Assembly: GCF_003634705.1 (NCBI RefSeq)
Contig: NZ_RBWU01000001.1
Location: 682,001-746,000, forward strand
Reading direction: 5' to 3'
Source of the DNA: Actinomadura pelletieri DSM 43383
GTDB taxonomy: Bacteria; Actinomycetota; Actinomycetes; Streptosporangiales; Streptosporangiaceae
DNA: 64,000 bases
In this document: positions 50,416 through 59,051 of the stretch, piece after piece
Numbering within the stretch: position 1 is the stretch's first letter
Layout: each line of letters starts with the position of its first letter
Made by a program: the position numbers and the translations under genes
The notes under the pieces: generated by a model
Told to the model about the DNA's origin: nothing
The model's input: only the letters and a program-made list of their open reading frames with translations
Databases searched by the model: none

Positions 50416-51818
50416 ACGGGGGCCTCGTCCTACACGGTCGCTACCGGCTGCTCGAGCGGCTGGCGGTCGGCGGGATGGGCGAGGTCTGGCGTGCGTCCGA
50501 TGACGCGACGGGACGTCTGGTGGCGGTGAAGCTGCTGCGTCGCGAGTTCGGCTCGGACGCGACGGCTCGGGGCCGGTTCGCCGCGGAGGCACGGTTCGCG
50601 GCGGAGCTACGGCACCCCGGGATCGCGCGGGCGTTCGACTTCGGTGAGCAGGACGACCGGGCGTTCCTGGTGATGGAACTGGTGGCGGGCGAGCCGCTGG
50701 ACCGGATCCTCGCCCGCGACGGCGGGTTGCCGCTGGAGGCCGTCCTCGACCTGCTGGCCCAGGCGGGCCGGGCGTTGACCGTGGCGCACCGGGCGGGCGT
50801 CGTGCACCGCGACGTGAAGCCCGCGAACCTGATGGTCTCCCCCGACGGAATCCTGAAGATCACCGATTTCGGGATCGCGCGGCAGCTGGCGGCGGCGTCC
50901 CAGACCGCGACCGGAATGGTCATGGGGACGGCGCACTACATCTCGCCGGAGCAGGCGCAGGGCCTGGAGCTGTCCCCGGCCGCCGACCTGTACTCGCTGG
51001 GCGTGGTCGCGTACGAGTGCCTGACGGGAGCGCCCCCGTTCGACGGTTCCACCCCGGTGGAGGTCGCGCTGCGGCATGTCAGGGAGGCGCCCGCGGAACT
51101 GCCGGCGCGGTTCCCGGTGGCGGCCCGTGACCTGATCATGGAGATGCTGGCGAAGCGGCCCACGGACCGTCCGGCCGACGCGGCGACCGTCGCCGAACGG
51201 GCCCTGGAGATCCGGGCGAGCCTCGCCTCCGGCCGGATGCCCCGGGTGGACGTGGGCGGACGGCGCTCGCGACCCACCGTCGTCACCCAGTCGACCACAC
51301 TGTCCGGATTTGACGCGTCCGAGGCGATGGATACCCTCGCTTCGAGGCCGTGGCGCGGACAGCACCGTCTCAGCGGGCGCCCGGTGATGACGTACACGTC
51401 GGTGGCGGCGGTGCTGCTGGTGGTGTGCGTCGTCATGGCCGGTTCGCTGTGGCGCGGCTTCAACGATTTCAGCGAGAACAGGCACGACCCGCCCGGCGCA
51501 CCCGCCACACGCCCGGTCGGGGACGGCACCTTCGACAATCCGGTCGCCTCCCCGGGCGGCGCGGCGAGGCACTGGTCACGTACCACACCCAGGCCGACTG
51601 TCATGCCACGGCAACCGACGCGTAGGATCCGTCCGTCAACGCCGGGGACGTCCGAAGCGTCCCCTACACAGAGGACACCCACGAAACCACCCGGGGCGAC
51701 CCCCACCGCCCCCGAGCCGACACCGACCCTGCCGGAGAACCCCAGGACTCCGTCAACTCCGAGCCCGGATCCCTCTCCCACCGAGAGCGGGAAGCTAGGT
51801 TCAGGAGACAAGGTGTAG
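50412..51818 (+). CDS. pknA: Ser/Thr protein kinase PknA
   Basis: A 468-residue transmembrane kinase. The kinase domain (about 8-270) has the Gly loop LAVGGMGEVW, VAVKLL, HRDVKPANLM, DFGIAR and APE-type SPEQAQG. A juxtamembrane linker leads to a membrane helix near 333-348 (SVAAVLLVVCVVMAG) and a Pro/Thr-rich external tail without sensor domains. It phosphorylates cell-division proteins in relatives. The GTG at 50412 overlaps pbpA; an upstream open frame (to 50283) is inside pbpA and rejected. Confidence 0.93.
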   Translation: MNGGLVLHGRYRLLERLAVGGMGEVWRASDDATGRLVAVKLLRREFGSDATARGRFAAEARFAAELRHPGIARAFDFGEQDDRAFLVMELVAGEPLDRILARDGGLPLEAVLDLLAQAGRALTVAHRAGVVHRDVKPANLMVSPDGILKITDFGIARQLAAASQTATGMVMGTAHYISPEQAQGLELSPAADLYSLGVVAYECLTGAPPFDGSTPVEVALRHVREAPAELPARFPVAARDLIMEMLAKRPTDRPADAATVAERALEIRASLASGRMPRVDVGGRRSRPTVVTQSTTLSGFDASEAMDTLASRPWRGQHRLSGRPVMTYTSVAAVLLVVCVVMAGSLWRGFNDFSENRHDPPGAPATRPVGDGTFDNPVASPGGAARHWSRTTPRPTVMPRQPTRRIRPSTPGTSEASPTQRTPTKPPGATPTAPEPTPTLPENPRTPSTPSPDPSPTESGKLGSGDKV

Positions 51819-51840
51819 ACGTACGAGGGAAAGTGCGCAT

Positions 51841-53658
51841 ATGAGTCAACCTCGGCTGCTCGGCGGCCGCTACGAGCTCGATACGGTGATCGGGCGAGGC
51901 GGCATGGCCGAGGTCTACCGTGCCCGAGACCTGCGCCTCGATCGCGTCGTCGCGGTCAAGACGCTGCGATCCGACCTGGCCCGCGACCACACGTTCCAGG
52001 CGCGGTTCCGGCGCGAGGCCCAGTCGGCGGCGTCATTGAACCACCCCTCCGTCATCGCCGTGTACGACACCGGCGAGGACATGATCGGCGACACCTCCAT
52101 CCCGTACATCGTCATGGAGTACGTGGACGGAAGCACGCTGCGCGACCTGCTCAGGGAGAACCGCGCGCTGCTTCCGGAGAAGGCCCTGGAGGTCACCGAC
52201 GGCATCCTCCGGGCCCTCGACTACAGCCACCGCGGCGGGATCGTCCACCGCGACATCAAACCGGCGAACGTGATGCTGACCCGGCAGCACGAGGTCAAGG
52301 TCATGGACTTCGGCATCGCCCGCGCCATGGCCGACTCCGCCGCGACGATGACGCAGACCGCGCAGGTGATCGGAACGGCGCAGTACCTGTCACCGGAACA
52401 GGCCCGCGGCGAACGCGTAGACGCCCGCAGCGACATCTACTCGACGGGCTGCGTCCTGTACGAACTGCTCACCGGGAAACCGCCGTTCACCGGTGACTCC
52501 CCCGTCGCCATCGCCTACCAGCACGTCCGGGAGGAACCCGTCCCGCCGTCGCAGGTCGACCCGCAGATCCCGCAGTGGGCCGACGCGATCGTGCTGAAGG
52601 CCATGGCGAAGGAGGCCGATCACCGCTACCAGAACGCGAACGAGTTCCGGCAGGAGATCCAACGCGTCCTGCAGGGCCAGCCGGTCGCGTCGACGGCCGC
52701 GTCCACGATGCTGATGGGCGCCCAGCCCCAGGGCACCCAGGTCATGAGCGGGTACCCCGGTCCCGCGCACACCCAGATGCGGCGCCCACCCGACGACTAC
52801 GGCCTGCCGCCCGTCCGGTACGACGACGACCAACCCGAACGCGGCGGCGCCGGCAAGAAGGCCGCGCTGTGGGTCGGCCTCGCCGTCCTGTTCATCGGCG
52901 GCGCCGCCCTCATCGGCTGGATGCTGAGCGGCGGTGGCGGCGACAAGGCCGAACAGGTCGCCATCCCGCAGAGCATCGTCAACGTCTCCCAACAGGACGC
53001 CACCGCCGAACTCACCAAGCTCGGCTTCACGGTCGGCGAGCCGGAGAAGGAGTACAGCGACGAGATCAAGCGCGGCTACGTCATCAGCTCCAACCCGAAG
53101 CCCGGAACCAACGCGGCCAAGGGCGCGGCGGTGACACTGGTCGTCTCCAACGGCAAGAAGCCGCCCGAAGACGTCGAAGTGCCGGACGTGACCGGCAAAC
53201 CGTACGCGGCCGCCAGGGCCCTGCTGATGAAGAGCGGCTTCGACGTCGAAAAGAAGGTCGAGTCGAACGACAACGTCCCACGCAACAGCGTCATCAGCAC
53301 CAACCCGGCCGGCGGCTCCAGGGAACCCAAGGGCGCGACCATCACCGTGGTCGTCTCCAACGGCCCCACCAACCTCAAGGTGCCGGACCTGTTCAACAAC
53401 AGCGAACGCGCAGCCTGCGGCAAGCTCGTCCGCCTCGGCCTGAAATGCAAGGTCGAGAAGGGCGCGCCCCCGCCGGAGAAGACCGTCGCCCCCGGCTTCG
53501 TCTACGACCAGCGCCCGACCCCGGACGCGACCGTCGCCCCGGGCGAGACGGTCACCATCTTCGTGGCCGCAGAACAACAGCCTCCCCCGACCGACGGCCC
53601 GACCGGCCCCCCGAACACCACCCTCCCCTGGCCACCCGGCGGTGGCGGAGGAGGCTGA
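51841..53658 (+). CDS. pknB: Ser/Thr protein kinase PknB with PASTA sensor
   Basis: A 605-residue transmembrane kinase. The N-terminal kinase domain has IGRGGMAEVY, VAVKTL, HRDIKPANVM, DFGIARA and activation-loop threonines (AATMTQTAQVIGTAQYLSPE). A membrane helix (about 343-361) is followed by three PASTA repeats that bind muropeptides/lipid II. The third repeat has a Cys pair (RAACGKLVRLGLKCKVE). The protein ends with a Pro/Gly-rich tail. Last gene of the operon; a strong terminator follows 87 bases after. Confidence 0.96.
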   Translation: MSQPRLLGGRYELDTVIGRGGMAEVYRARDLRLDRVVAVKTLRSDLARDHTFQARFRREAQSAASLNHPSVIAVYDTGEDMIGDTSIPYIVMEYVDGSTLRDLLRENRALLPEKALEVTDGILRALDYSHRGGIVHRDIKPANVMLTRQHEVKVMDFGIARAMADSAATMTQTAQVIGTAQYLSPEQARGERVDARSDIYSTGCVLYELLTGKPPFTGDSPVAIAYQHVREEPVPPSQVDPQIPQWADAIVLKAMAKEADHRYQNANEFRQEIQRVLQGQPVASTAASTMLMGAQPQGTQVMSGYPGPAHTQMRRPPDDYGLPPVRYDDDQPERGGAGKKAALWVGLAVLFIGGAALIGWMLSGGGGDKAEQVAIPQSIVNVSQQDATAELTKLGFTVGEPEKEYSDEIKRGYVISSNPKPGTNAAKGAAVTLVVSNGKKPPEDVEVPDVTGKPYAAARALLMKSGFDVEKKVESNDNVPRNSVISTNPAGGSREPKGATITVVVSNGPTNLKVPDLFNNSERAACGKLVRLGLKCKVEKGAPPPEKTVAPGFVYDQRPTPDATVAPGETVTIFVAAEQQPPPTDGPTGPPNTTLPWPPGGGGGG

Positions 53659-53744
53659 CCTGGGCGTTCGTCCGGCGCTACGGAAGATCTGAAAATTTCT
53701 GTTCAAATCCGTAACGTCCCACCCCGCCGTGACGAAGACCATAA

Positions 53745-53790
53745 CGAGGGCTTCCGCCATTGCCCCCGAGTGGCGGAAGCCCTCGTTTTT
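53745..53790 (+). terminator. Operon terminator after pknB
   Basis: CGAGGGCTTCCGCCA (53745-53759) and TGGCGGAAGCCCTCG (53771-53785) form a perfect 15-bp stem, followed by TTTTT. It is a classical rho-independent terminator, and the first intergenic repeat begins with the very next base. Confidence 0.92.
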
Positions 53791-54010
53791 ATTGCAGTGC
53801 ACTCCTCCTTCGGCCCTGGCGGGCCTCCATCGTCGTGAACTGCGGTGCGATCGCTGGCATCGACTCCGACTCGCCTAGCGGCTCGCTGCGCGATCAGGTT
53901 CTCGCTTCGCTTGAACCTGCCTTCGGACGCGATCGCAACGGTCGAGGTTGTCGCGGGGTTGCGGAGGCGGGCTGAGGTAGTCGCGTCCCAGAGGGCGAGG
54001 CACTGTGTTC
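53791..54010. repeat. pknB/trpG intergenic repeat, copy 1
   Basis: It starts ATTGCAGTGCACTCCTCCTT. It contains two GCGATCGC octamers, CGACTCCGACTCGCC, and a hairpin CAGGTTC (53895-53901) with GAACCTG (53913-53919). Then GTTGCGGAGGCGGGCTGAGG. The unit repeats twice more at spacings of 220 and 235 bases. Confidence 0.8.
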
Positions 54011-54245
54011 ATTGCAGTGCACTCCTCCTTCGGGCGCTGGGCGCCCTCCATCGTCGTGAACTGCGGTGCGATCGCTGGCATCGACTCCGACTCGCCTAAC
54101 GGCTCGCTGCGCGATCAGGTTCTCGCTTCGCTTGAACCTGCCTTCGGACGCGATCGCAGTGGCCCAGGTTGTCGCGGGGTTGCGGAGGCGGGCTGAGGTC
54201 GCTGCGTCTCGAAGGCTGAACACGTCCCGTCAACGCGGCACGTTC
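54011..54245. repeat. pknB/trpG intergenic repeat, copy 2
   Basis: About 150 bases are nearly identical to copy 1, including the GAACCTG hairpin (54116-54122 with 54134-54140). The 3' part diverges and ends with AACACGTCCCGTCAACGCGG, shared with copy 3. Confidence 0.8.
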
Positions 54246-54480
54246 ATTGCAGTGCACTCCTCCTTCGGGCGCTGGGCGCCCTCCATCGTCGTGAACTGCG
54301 GTGCGATCGCTGGCATCGACTCCGACTCGCCTAACGGCTCGCTGCGCGATCAGGTTCTCGCAAGCTCGAACCTGCCTTCGGACGCGATCGCAAACCCTGA
54401 GGTGGTTGCCCGGTTGCTGTGGGGGCTGAGGTTGCTGCGCCCCGAAGGCTGAACACGTCCCGTCAGCGCGGCGTCTGCGT
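54246..54480. repeat. pknB/trpG intergenic repeat, copy 3
   Basis: It is identical to copy 2 for over 100 bases, then the hairpin loop changes (CTCGCAAGCTCGAAC instead of CTCGCTTCGCTTGAAC, one base shorter) while the stem CAGGTTC/GAACCTG is kept (54351-54357, 54368-54374). The frame shift this causes argues against coding. Confidence 0.75.
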
Positions 54481-54848
54481 GGTTCTGCGCCTAGGGCAGT
54501 GCTTTGCAACCGCCTGGCGGCTCGCTGCGCGATCAACGGTCGGGGATCGCTGCTCATCAGGGCCGATCGGTTGGTGCGGCATCCACATGAGTGCTGTAGG
54601 CCGAGTCTCTCGTTCTGTGCTGCGAATGATCGCTGCGGCGCTCCGGCTCGCCTGGGCGATCAAGGGTTGAGATTGTCGCGTGGTCGCCGTGGCGCTCTTA
54701 GATGGATGCGTCTTAGAGGGCGTGGGCGTTGACAGCCAGCGCGGCAACCGTGTGACGGCTGGGGGTTGAGTCTTCTTCGTTGGGCGCTGTGGGTGATTGG
54801 TGCATCGCAGGGGCTTGCTGCGCGATCAGATGGGGGGCGGTGGGGTGT
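54481..54848. other. About 370 bases without a supported gene
   Basis: Tail of the intergenic region before the convergent trpG stop. Short frames on both strands lack motifs. Words of the repeat family (GGCTCGCTGCGCGATCA) recur at about 54528 and 54815, suggesting further decayed units. Confidence 0.4.
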
Positions 54849-55442
54849 TTACGTGTGGGGGGTTGGGGTGCAGGTGGTTAGCCAGTTGTTCAGGAGGTGG
54901 TGGCCGTGGGTGGAGAGGATTGATTCGGGGTGGAACTGGATGCCCTCGATCGGGTGGGTGCGGTGGCGGAGGGCCATGATCACGCCGTTGGGGGTTTGGG
55001 CTGTTACCTGGAGGGTGGGTGGGACGGTTTCGGGGGCGACGGTCAGGGAGTGGTAGCGGGTTGCGGGGAAGGGGGAGGGGAGGTTGTGGAAGACGCCCTG
55101 GTCGTCGTGGATTATGTCGCTGGTGTAGCCGTGGAGGAGTTCGGGGGCGCGGGAGACCGTGGCGCCGTAGGCGTGGGCGATTACCTGGTGGCCAAGGCAG
55201 ACGCCCAGGAGGGGGGTTCCGCGGTGGGCGGCGTCGTGGACGAGGTCCAGGCAGACTTCGGCGTCGGCGGGGTGGCCGGGGCCGGGGCTGAGGAGGACGC
55301 CGTCCACGGAGGCGGCGTCCTGGACGGTGACGTCCGAGCGGTCCTTGACCTGGCAGTCGGCGCCGAGTTCGAGCAGGTACTGGACGATGTTGTAGACGAA
55401 GCTGTCGTGGTTGTCGACGATCAGGATGCGCATTGTCGTCAT
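54849..55442 (-). CDS. trpG: Glutamine amidotransferase (anthranilate/aminodeoxychorismate synthase component II)
   Basis: A 197-residue class I glutaminase that supplies ammonia for anthranilate or p-aminobenzoate synthesis. Seen: ILIVDNHDSFVYNIVQYL, LLSPGPGHPADAE, nucleophile Cys in GVCLGHQVI, and the His/Glu pair in IQFHPESIL. In actinobacteria the gene at this locus is annotated trpG/pabA and can serve both pathways. The ATG at 55442 overlaps the upstream stop (ATGA); an in-frame ATG at 55433 is nearer the family start. Confidence 0.93.
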   Translation of the reverse strand: MTTMRILIVDNHDSFVYNIVQYLLELGADCQVKDRSDVTVQDAASVDGVLLSPGPGHPADAEVCLDLVHDAAHRGTPLLGVCLGHQVIAHAYGATVSRAPELLHGYTSDIIHDDQGVFHNLPSPFPATRYHSLTVAPETVPPTLQVTAQTPNGVIMALRHRTHPIEGIQFHPESILSTHGHHLLNNWLTTCTPTPHT

Positions 55443-55627
55443 TCGGGGATGGTGGAGCCGGTGGGTGTGGGACGGTCGACGACGCCGTGGTCGAACTGGA
55501 GTTTGGGCTCCAGCCAGGGGAAGATCATGTACCAGAAGATGGCCGCCACGACGATGATGAGGCCCAGGGCGGTGGCGGTCTTGGTCGGCCACTCGCCCGG
55601 TAGGCGGCGCCAGATCCAGGCGTACAC
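55439..55627 (-). CDS. Small single-pass membrane protein
   Basis: A 62-residue protein. MYAWIWRRLPGEWPTKTATA leads into a membrane helix (LGLIIVVAAIFWYMIFPWL) and a short external tail. It lies between the sortase (9-base gap) and trpG (four-base overlap). Proteins of this kind are conserved at this spot in actinomycetes. The function is unknown; a cell-envelope role with sortase or CrgA is inference. Confidence 0.8.
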   Translation of the reverse strand: MYAWIWRRLPGEWPTKTATALGLIIVVAAIFWYMIFPWLEPKLQFDHGVVDRPTPTGSTIPE

Positions 55628-55636
55628 GAGGGTCTC

Positions 55637-56251
55637 CTAGGTCACGCGGGGCAGCGTCGACGCCAACTCGCCGAAGATGATCATTCGTTTGGCGGCGGAG
55701 TACTTGGGGTGGCAGGTGGTGAGTGTGATCATCCGTTTGGTGGGTGTGCGCTTCGGATGGCGCGGGACGGGTGCGGTCACCTCGGTCGCCGACGGTTTCA
55801 CGATAGCGCGGTCGGTCACCCGGTAGATGTACTGCTTGTCGCGGGTGTCGATGAGGATCTTGTCGCCGCGGTCGAGTTCGCCCAGGCGGTTGAACGGGGC
55901 GGAATAGGTGGTGCGGTGGCCGGAGACCACGAAGTTGCCGATCTGGCCCGGTAGGGCGGTGCCGGGGTAGTGGCCGGGGCCCTTGCGGAGGTCCTTGCGG
56001 TCGACGCCCTCGATGATCACGTAGTTGTAGTCCTTGCCGAAGCGGGGGATGCGGATCGTGGCGAGGCCCTTGCCGAGCTTCACCTGTTCCGTGGTGACCT
56101 TGCGCCAGTCTTTCTTGAGTTCGGTGTCCAGGCGGGTTTGTTGGGCCTGGGTGTAGCGGCCGGTGCCCCACAGTTCGTAGGTGACGAAGAGCATGACGAT
56201 CAGTCCGGCGGTGATGCACAGTTCGCCCAGGCCACGGATGATCGTCCGCAA
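55637..56251 (-). CDS. srtE: Class E sortase
   Basis: A 204-residue membrane transpeptidase. An N-terminal membrane helix (LCITAGLIVMLFVTYELWG) precedes the sortase barrel with catalytic His in FVVSGHRTTYSAPF, Cys in MITLTTCHPKYSA and Arg in AAKRMIIF. The TLTTC context and the locus are characteristic of class E sortases, which attach LAXTG-type proteins (such as chaplins or pilins) to peptidoglycan. It is in the same transcription unit as the upstream DUF881 gene. Confidence 0.93.
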   Translation of the reverse strand: MRTIIRGLGELCITAGLIVMLFVTYELWGTGRYTQAQQTRLDTELKKDWRKVTTEQVKLGKGLATIRIPRFGKDYNYVIIEGVDRKDLRKGPGHYPGTALPGQIGNFVVSGHRTTYSAPFNRLGELDRGDKILIDTRDKQYIYRVTDRAIVKPSATEVTAPVPRHPKRTPTKRMITLTTCHPKYSAAKRMIIFGELASTLPRVT

Positions 56252-56266
56252 CTCGTGTCCTCTCGG

Positions 56267-56998
56267 TCAGCCGGTCGGTGTCGCGTACTTCATCGTCACG
56301 TTGCCGGTGTAGGGGGGCAATGTGGCGCGCTCCACGGTCCGTACCGCGTAGCCGAGCCCGTGGGCGCGGACGTACCTGCGGTAGATCGCGATCTCGCGGG
56401 ACGCGTCGAGCGCCGCGCGGAGCCGGTCCGGGTCGCCGACGGCGGTGATCCGGAACGGCGGCGAGTACACGACGCCCTGGAGGATCAGGGTATTGCCCAC
56501 GCAACGGACGGCGCTCGTCGAGATCACGCGCTGGTCCATGATCTGCATGCCGGTGGCGCCGCCCGCCCACAACGCGTTGACGACGGCCTGAACGTCCGCC
56601 TGGTGGACGACGAGGTCGTCGGGGCGGACCCCGCTGGGAAGATCATCCCGTGGTGGTGCGTCATCGAGTGAGACTTCTACCGCCGTGCCGGAGAGTGGGG
56701 TGAATCCGGCGCCGGCCGCCAAGCGGTCCGCGTTGGACTGGGCCTGTTTCACTCGGGCGTCGTGACGTCCGGCCTCGCGAGAGATACCGTCGACTTCGTG
56801 GCGGAGCCGCCGGTACTCGGCGCGCTCCTGGCGGATGGCACGCTGTTCGGCGGCGATGAGCTCGGTGATCCGGGTGCGGCCCTGCTCGCGCAGGCTCGTA
56901 CCGCGGGCCGTGCTCGCGCTCGCCGCGAACAGGGTCCCCGCAAGGAGCGTGAGAACTGGGATGATGCTTCCCCACGCTGGAAGCCGTACTCTGCACAC
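56267..56998 (-). CDS. DUF881-family protein
   Basis: A 243-residue membrane-anchored protein. An N-terminal helix (IIPVLTLLAGTLFAASA) and a coiled coil (ITELIAAEQRAIRQERAEYR) precede the conserved DUF881 domain (TAVEVSLDDAPP; DLVVHQADVQAVVNALWAGG). It corresponds to the gene between crgA and trpG in mycobacteria (Rv0012 position) and resembles YlxW/YlxX division-associated proteins. The start GTG at 56998 is uncertain. Divergent from crgA. Confidence 0.88.
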   Translation of the reverse strand: MCRVRLPAWGSIIPVLTLLAGTLFAASASTARGTSLREQGRTRITELIAAEQRAIRQERAEYRRLRHEVDGISREAGRHDARVKQAQSNADRLAAGAGFTPLSGTAVEVSLDDAPPRDDLPSGVRPDDLVVHQADVQAVVNALWAGGATGMQIMDQRVISTSAVRCVGNTLILQGVVYSPPFRITAVGDPDRLRAALDASREIAIYRRYVRAHGLGYAVRTVERATLPPYTGNVTMKYATPTG

Positions 56999-57079
56999 CA
57001 GCGACTACGCTAACCGACAAAACACCCATGCGCGGTCCGGCGCTCCGGCCGCCGGACGCCCGAGGAGATCGAATCCACC

Positions 57080-57337
57080 GTGGCCAAGTCGAAAGTGCGC
57101 AAGAAGGCCGTTTACACGCCACCGCAGAAGTCCAAGGCTCCCGAGGTCAGCCCGCGCTGGCTGGTGCCCACGATGGTCGCGCTGTGGCTCGTCGGCCTGA
57201 TCTGGATCGCCGTCTTCTACGTTACCGCTAGCACCGGCACCGACGTGCCGTACATGACCGACCTGCACAACTGGAACCTCGGCATCGGTTTCACGGCGAT
57301 CATTCTCGGCGTGATCCTGTCGACCCGTTGGCGCTGA
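57080..57337 (+). CDS. crgA: Cell division protein CrgA
   Basis: An 85-residue two-pass membrane protein. A basic N-terminus (AKSKVRKKAVYTPP) precedes two helices (LVPTMVALWLVGLIWIAVFY and IGFTAIILGVILS) separated by a short external loop with the conserved MTDLHNWNLGIGF. CrgA recruits PBPs and coordinates septation in actinobacteria. The GTG at 57080 has GAGGAGA upstream. Confidence 0.95.
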   Translation: MAKSKVRKKAVYTPPQKSKAPEVSPRWLVPTMVALWLVGLIWIAVFYVTASTGTDVPYMTDLHNWNLGIGFTAIILGVILSTRWR

Positions 57338-57345
57338 CCCGCCAG

Positions 57346-57396
57346 TTATCCACAGGCTGGGGATCTCCCACCCCGGCTATCCCCAGGTTTTCCACA
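57346..57396. promoter_or_regulatory. Cluster of DnaA-box-like sequences
   Basis: TTATCCACA (57346-57354) is a perfect DnaA box. CTATCCCCA (57377-57385) and TTTTCCACA (57388-57396) are close variants in the same orientation within 51 bases. The site lies between the crgA and rhomboid stop codons, in a region expected near oriC. It could titrate or reload DnaA rather than start replication. The assignment is by sequence match only. Confidence 0.6.
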
Positions 57397-57437
57397 GGAA
57401 CGCCGCTGCCGTGTAGTGCGGGCAGCGGCGTCCGTGG

Positions 57438-58334
57438 CTAGAACGTCGGGTTCAGTTCCGCCGTTCTGAGCAGGACGAGGGCCGTCATCAACGCGAAGGC
57501 GAGGACGGGCGCCCCGATGTGGAACAGGTTCCGCCGGGCGGACGGCGCGTAGCCGTACGCGGCGGCCAGGGCCGCGCCGATGACGAGCCCGCCGACATGT
57601 CCCTCCCAGGAGATGTTCGGCACCGAGAACGTGATCACCAGGTTGATCCCCAGCAGGAACACGATGGACCCGACCGGGCGGCCCAGCGCGCGGCCGAGGA
57701 CGAAGTACGCGCCGAGAAGGCCGAAGATGGCACCGGACGCGCCGACGGCCGAGGACTGCGGGGCACCGACCATGTACAGCAGCACGGAGCCGCCCAGGCC
57801 CGAAAGCAGGTAGAGGGCGAGGAAGCGCCACCGTCCGAGCACCTGTTCCAAGGCGGGGCCGACCGCCCAGAGCAACCACATGTTGAACAGGATGTGGGTG
57901 ACACCGAACGTCCCGCCGCGCTGATGCAGGAACATCGCGGTGAACAGCCGGTACCACTCGCCTTCCGCGACGCCGCCGACCTCGCCGTCGGGCAGGATGG
58001 CGCGGCCGAGCATCATGAACTCCCGCACGACGTTCCACGACGCCAGCTCGGCGAGGTAGGCGGCCACGCAGGCGCCGATGAGCGTGTAGGTGACGACCGG
58101 TGTGGTCGACGCGGCGGCCCGCGCTCCGACCGGCGTCCGCGGAACGGCCGTGCGGACGCCGCGGTTGCCCTCGCGAACACACTCGACGCACTGGTGCCCG
58201 ACGGCCGCGTCCCGCATGCACTCCGGGCAGATGTAGCGGTCGCACCGGGTGCAGCGCACGTACGTCTCCCGCCCCGGATGCCGGTAACAGGTCGGCACCG
58301 AGGTTTCGGACGGATGACTCTGTTCTGTGCTCAT
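57438..58334 (-). CDS. Rhomboid-family intramembrane serine protease with N-terminal zinc finger
   Basis: A 298-residue protein. The N-terminal B-box-like zinc finger (CYRHPGRETYVRCTRCDRYI; CPECMRDAAVGHQCVECV) precedes a six-helix rhomboid domain with catalytic Ser in GASGAIFGLLGAYF, His in WEGHVGGLVIG and the HxxxN-like HILFNMWLLWAVGPALE. It cleaves membrane proteins within the bilayer; the substrate is unknown. Conserved at this locus in actinobacteria. Confidence 0.93.
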   Translation of the reverse strand: MSTEQSHPSETSVPTCYRHPGRETYVRCTRCDRYICPECMRDAAVGHQCVECVREGNRGVRTAVPRTPVGARAAASTTPVVTYTLIGACVAAYLAELASWNVVREFMMLGRAILPDGEVGGVAEGEWYRLFTAMFLHQRGGTFGVTHILFNMWLLWAVGPALEQVLGRWRFLALYLLSGLGGSVLLYMVGAPQSSAVGASGAIFGLLGAYFVLGRALGRPVGSIVFLLGINLVITFSVPNISWEGHVGGLVIGAALAAAYGYAPSARRNLFHIGAPVLAFALMTALVLLRTAELNPTF

Positions 58335-58374
58335 CTGGGACTCCGGCCGTCGCGGGTTCTCACCCTGTGAACGA

Positions 58375-58899
58375 CTAACGTCGTTCGATTGTCACCGACT
58401 CCAGAACGACGTCTGTCTTCGGACGGTCCTGGGCGCCGGTCTCGACCTTGCCGATCCGGTCGACGACGTCGGTGCCCTCGATGACCTTGCCGAAGATGGT
58501 GTGCCGACCGGTCAGGTGCTGGGTGTGGCCGACACTGAGCGTGATGAAGAACTGCGAGCCGTTGGTTCCGGGTCCGGCGTTGGCCATCGCCAGCAGGTAC
58601 GGCTTGTTGAACTTCAGGTCGGGGTGGAACTCGTCCTTGAACTTGTAGCCGGGGTCGCCGGTGCCGGTGCCCAGCGGGTCACCGCCCTGGATCATGAACT
58701 GGTCGATGATGCGGTGGAAGATCGTGCCGTTGTAGAGCGGCGCGTTCGTCTTCTGGCCGGTCCGCGGATCATGCCAGGTCCTGGTGCCCTCGGCCAGCTC
58801 GACGAAGTTCGCCACCGTCTCCGGCGCCTGCTCCGGGTACAGCTGGACGACGATCGTGCCCATGGACGTGGTCAGCCTCGCGAAGATCTCGTTGGCCAC
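58375..58899 (-). CDS. ppiA: Peptidyl-prolyl cis-trans isomerase, cyclophilin type
   Basis: A 174-residue cytoplasmic cyclophilin. Seen: YNGTIFHRIIDQFMIQGGDP (catalytic Arg), FKDEFHPDLKFNKPYLLAMA, GTNGSQFFITL and HLTGRHTIFGKVIEG. The GTG at 58899 (VANEIFARLTT) has GGAGGAGA upstream and fits the family; the frame runs to 59037. It is convergent-neighbour to nothing and follows the rhomboid in the order seen in mycobacteria. Confidence 0.93.
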   Translation of the reverse strand: MANEIFARLTTSMGTIVVQLYPEQAPETVANFVELAEGTRTWHDPRTGQKTNAPLYNGTIFHRIIDQFMIQGGDPLGTGTGDPGYKFKDEFHPDLKFNKPYLLAMANAGPGTNGSQFFITLSVGHTQHLTGRHTIFGKVIEGTDVVDRIGKVETGAQDRPKTDVVLESVTIERR

Positions 58900-59051
58900 G
58901 CTCTCTCCTCCGATTTCGGTGATGGTGATGACGCGGTCTCGGTCATGCCCGAATATGTCACGCTGAGTGATTGACCGGTCGCGTGTTCTGGGTTTACCCC
59001 CCGGACTCTGGGAAGGCTGCATGACAGGACCTCGCAAACAGGGAGGTTAGC

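Noticed and set aside
53760..54670. Several 60-150-codon frames in the pknB/trpG interval
   Set aside because: They arise from the repeat units. The one-base length change in copy 3 breaks the frame while a hairpin is kept, so protein coding is unlikely.
54849..56570. Single 573-codon minus frame covering trpG and upstream genes
   Set aside because: Only the last 197 codons are coherent (TrpG). Upstream part overlaps sortase and DUF881 genes in their correct frames.
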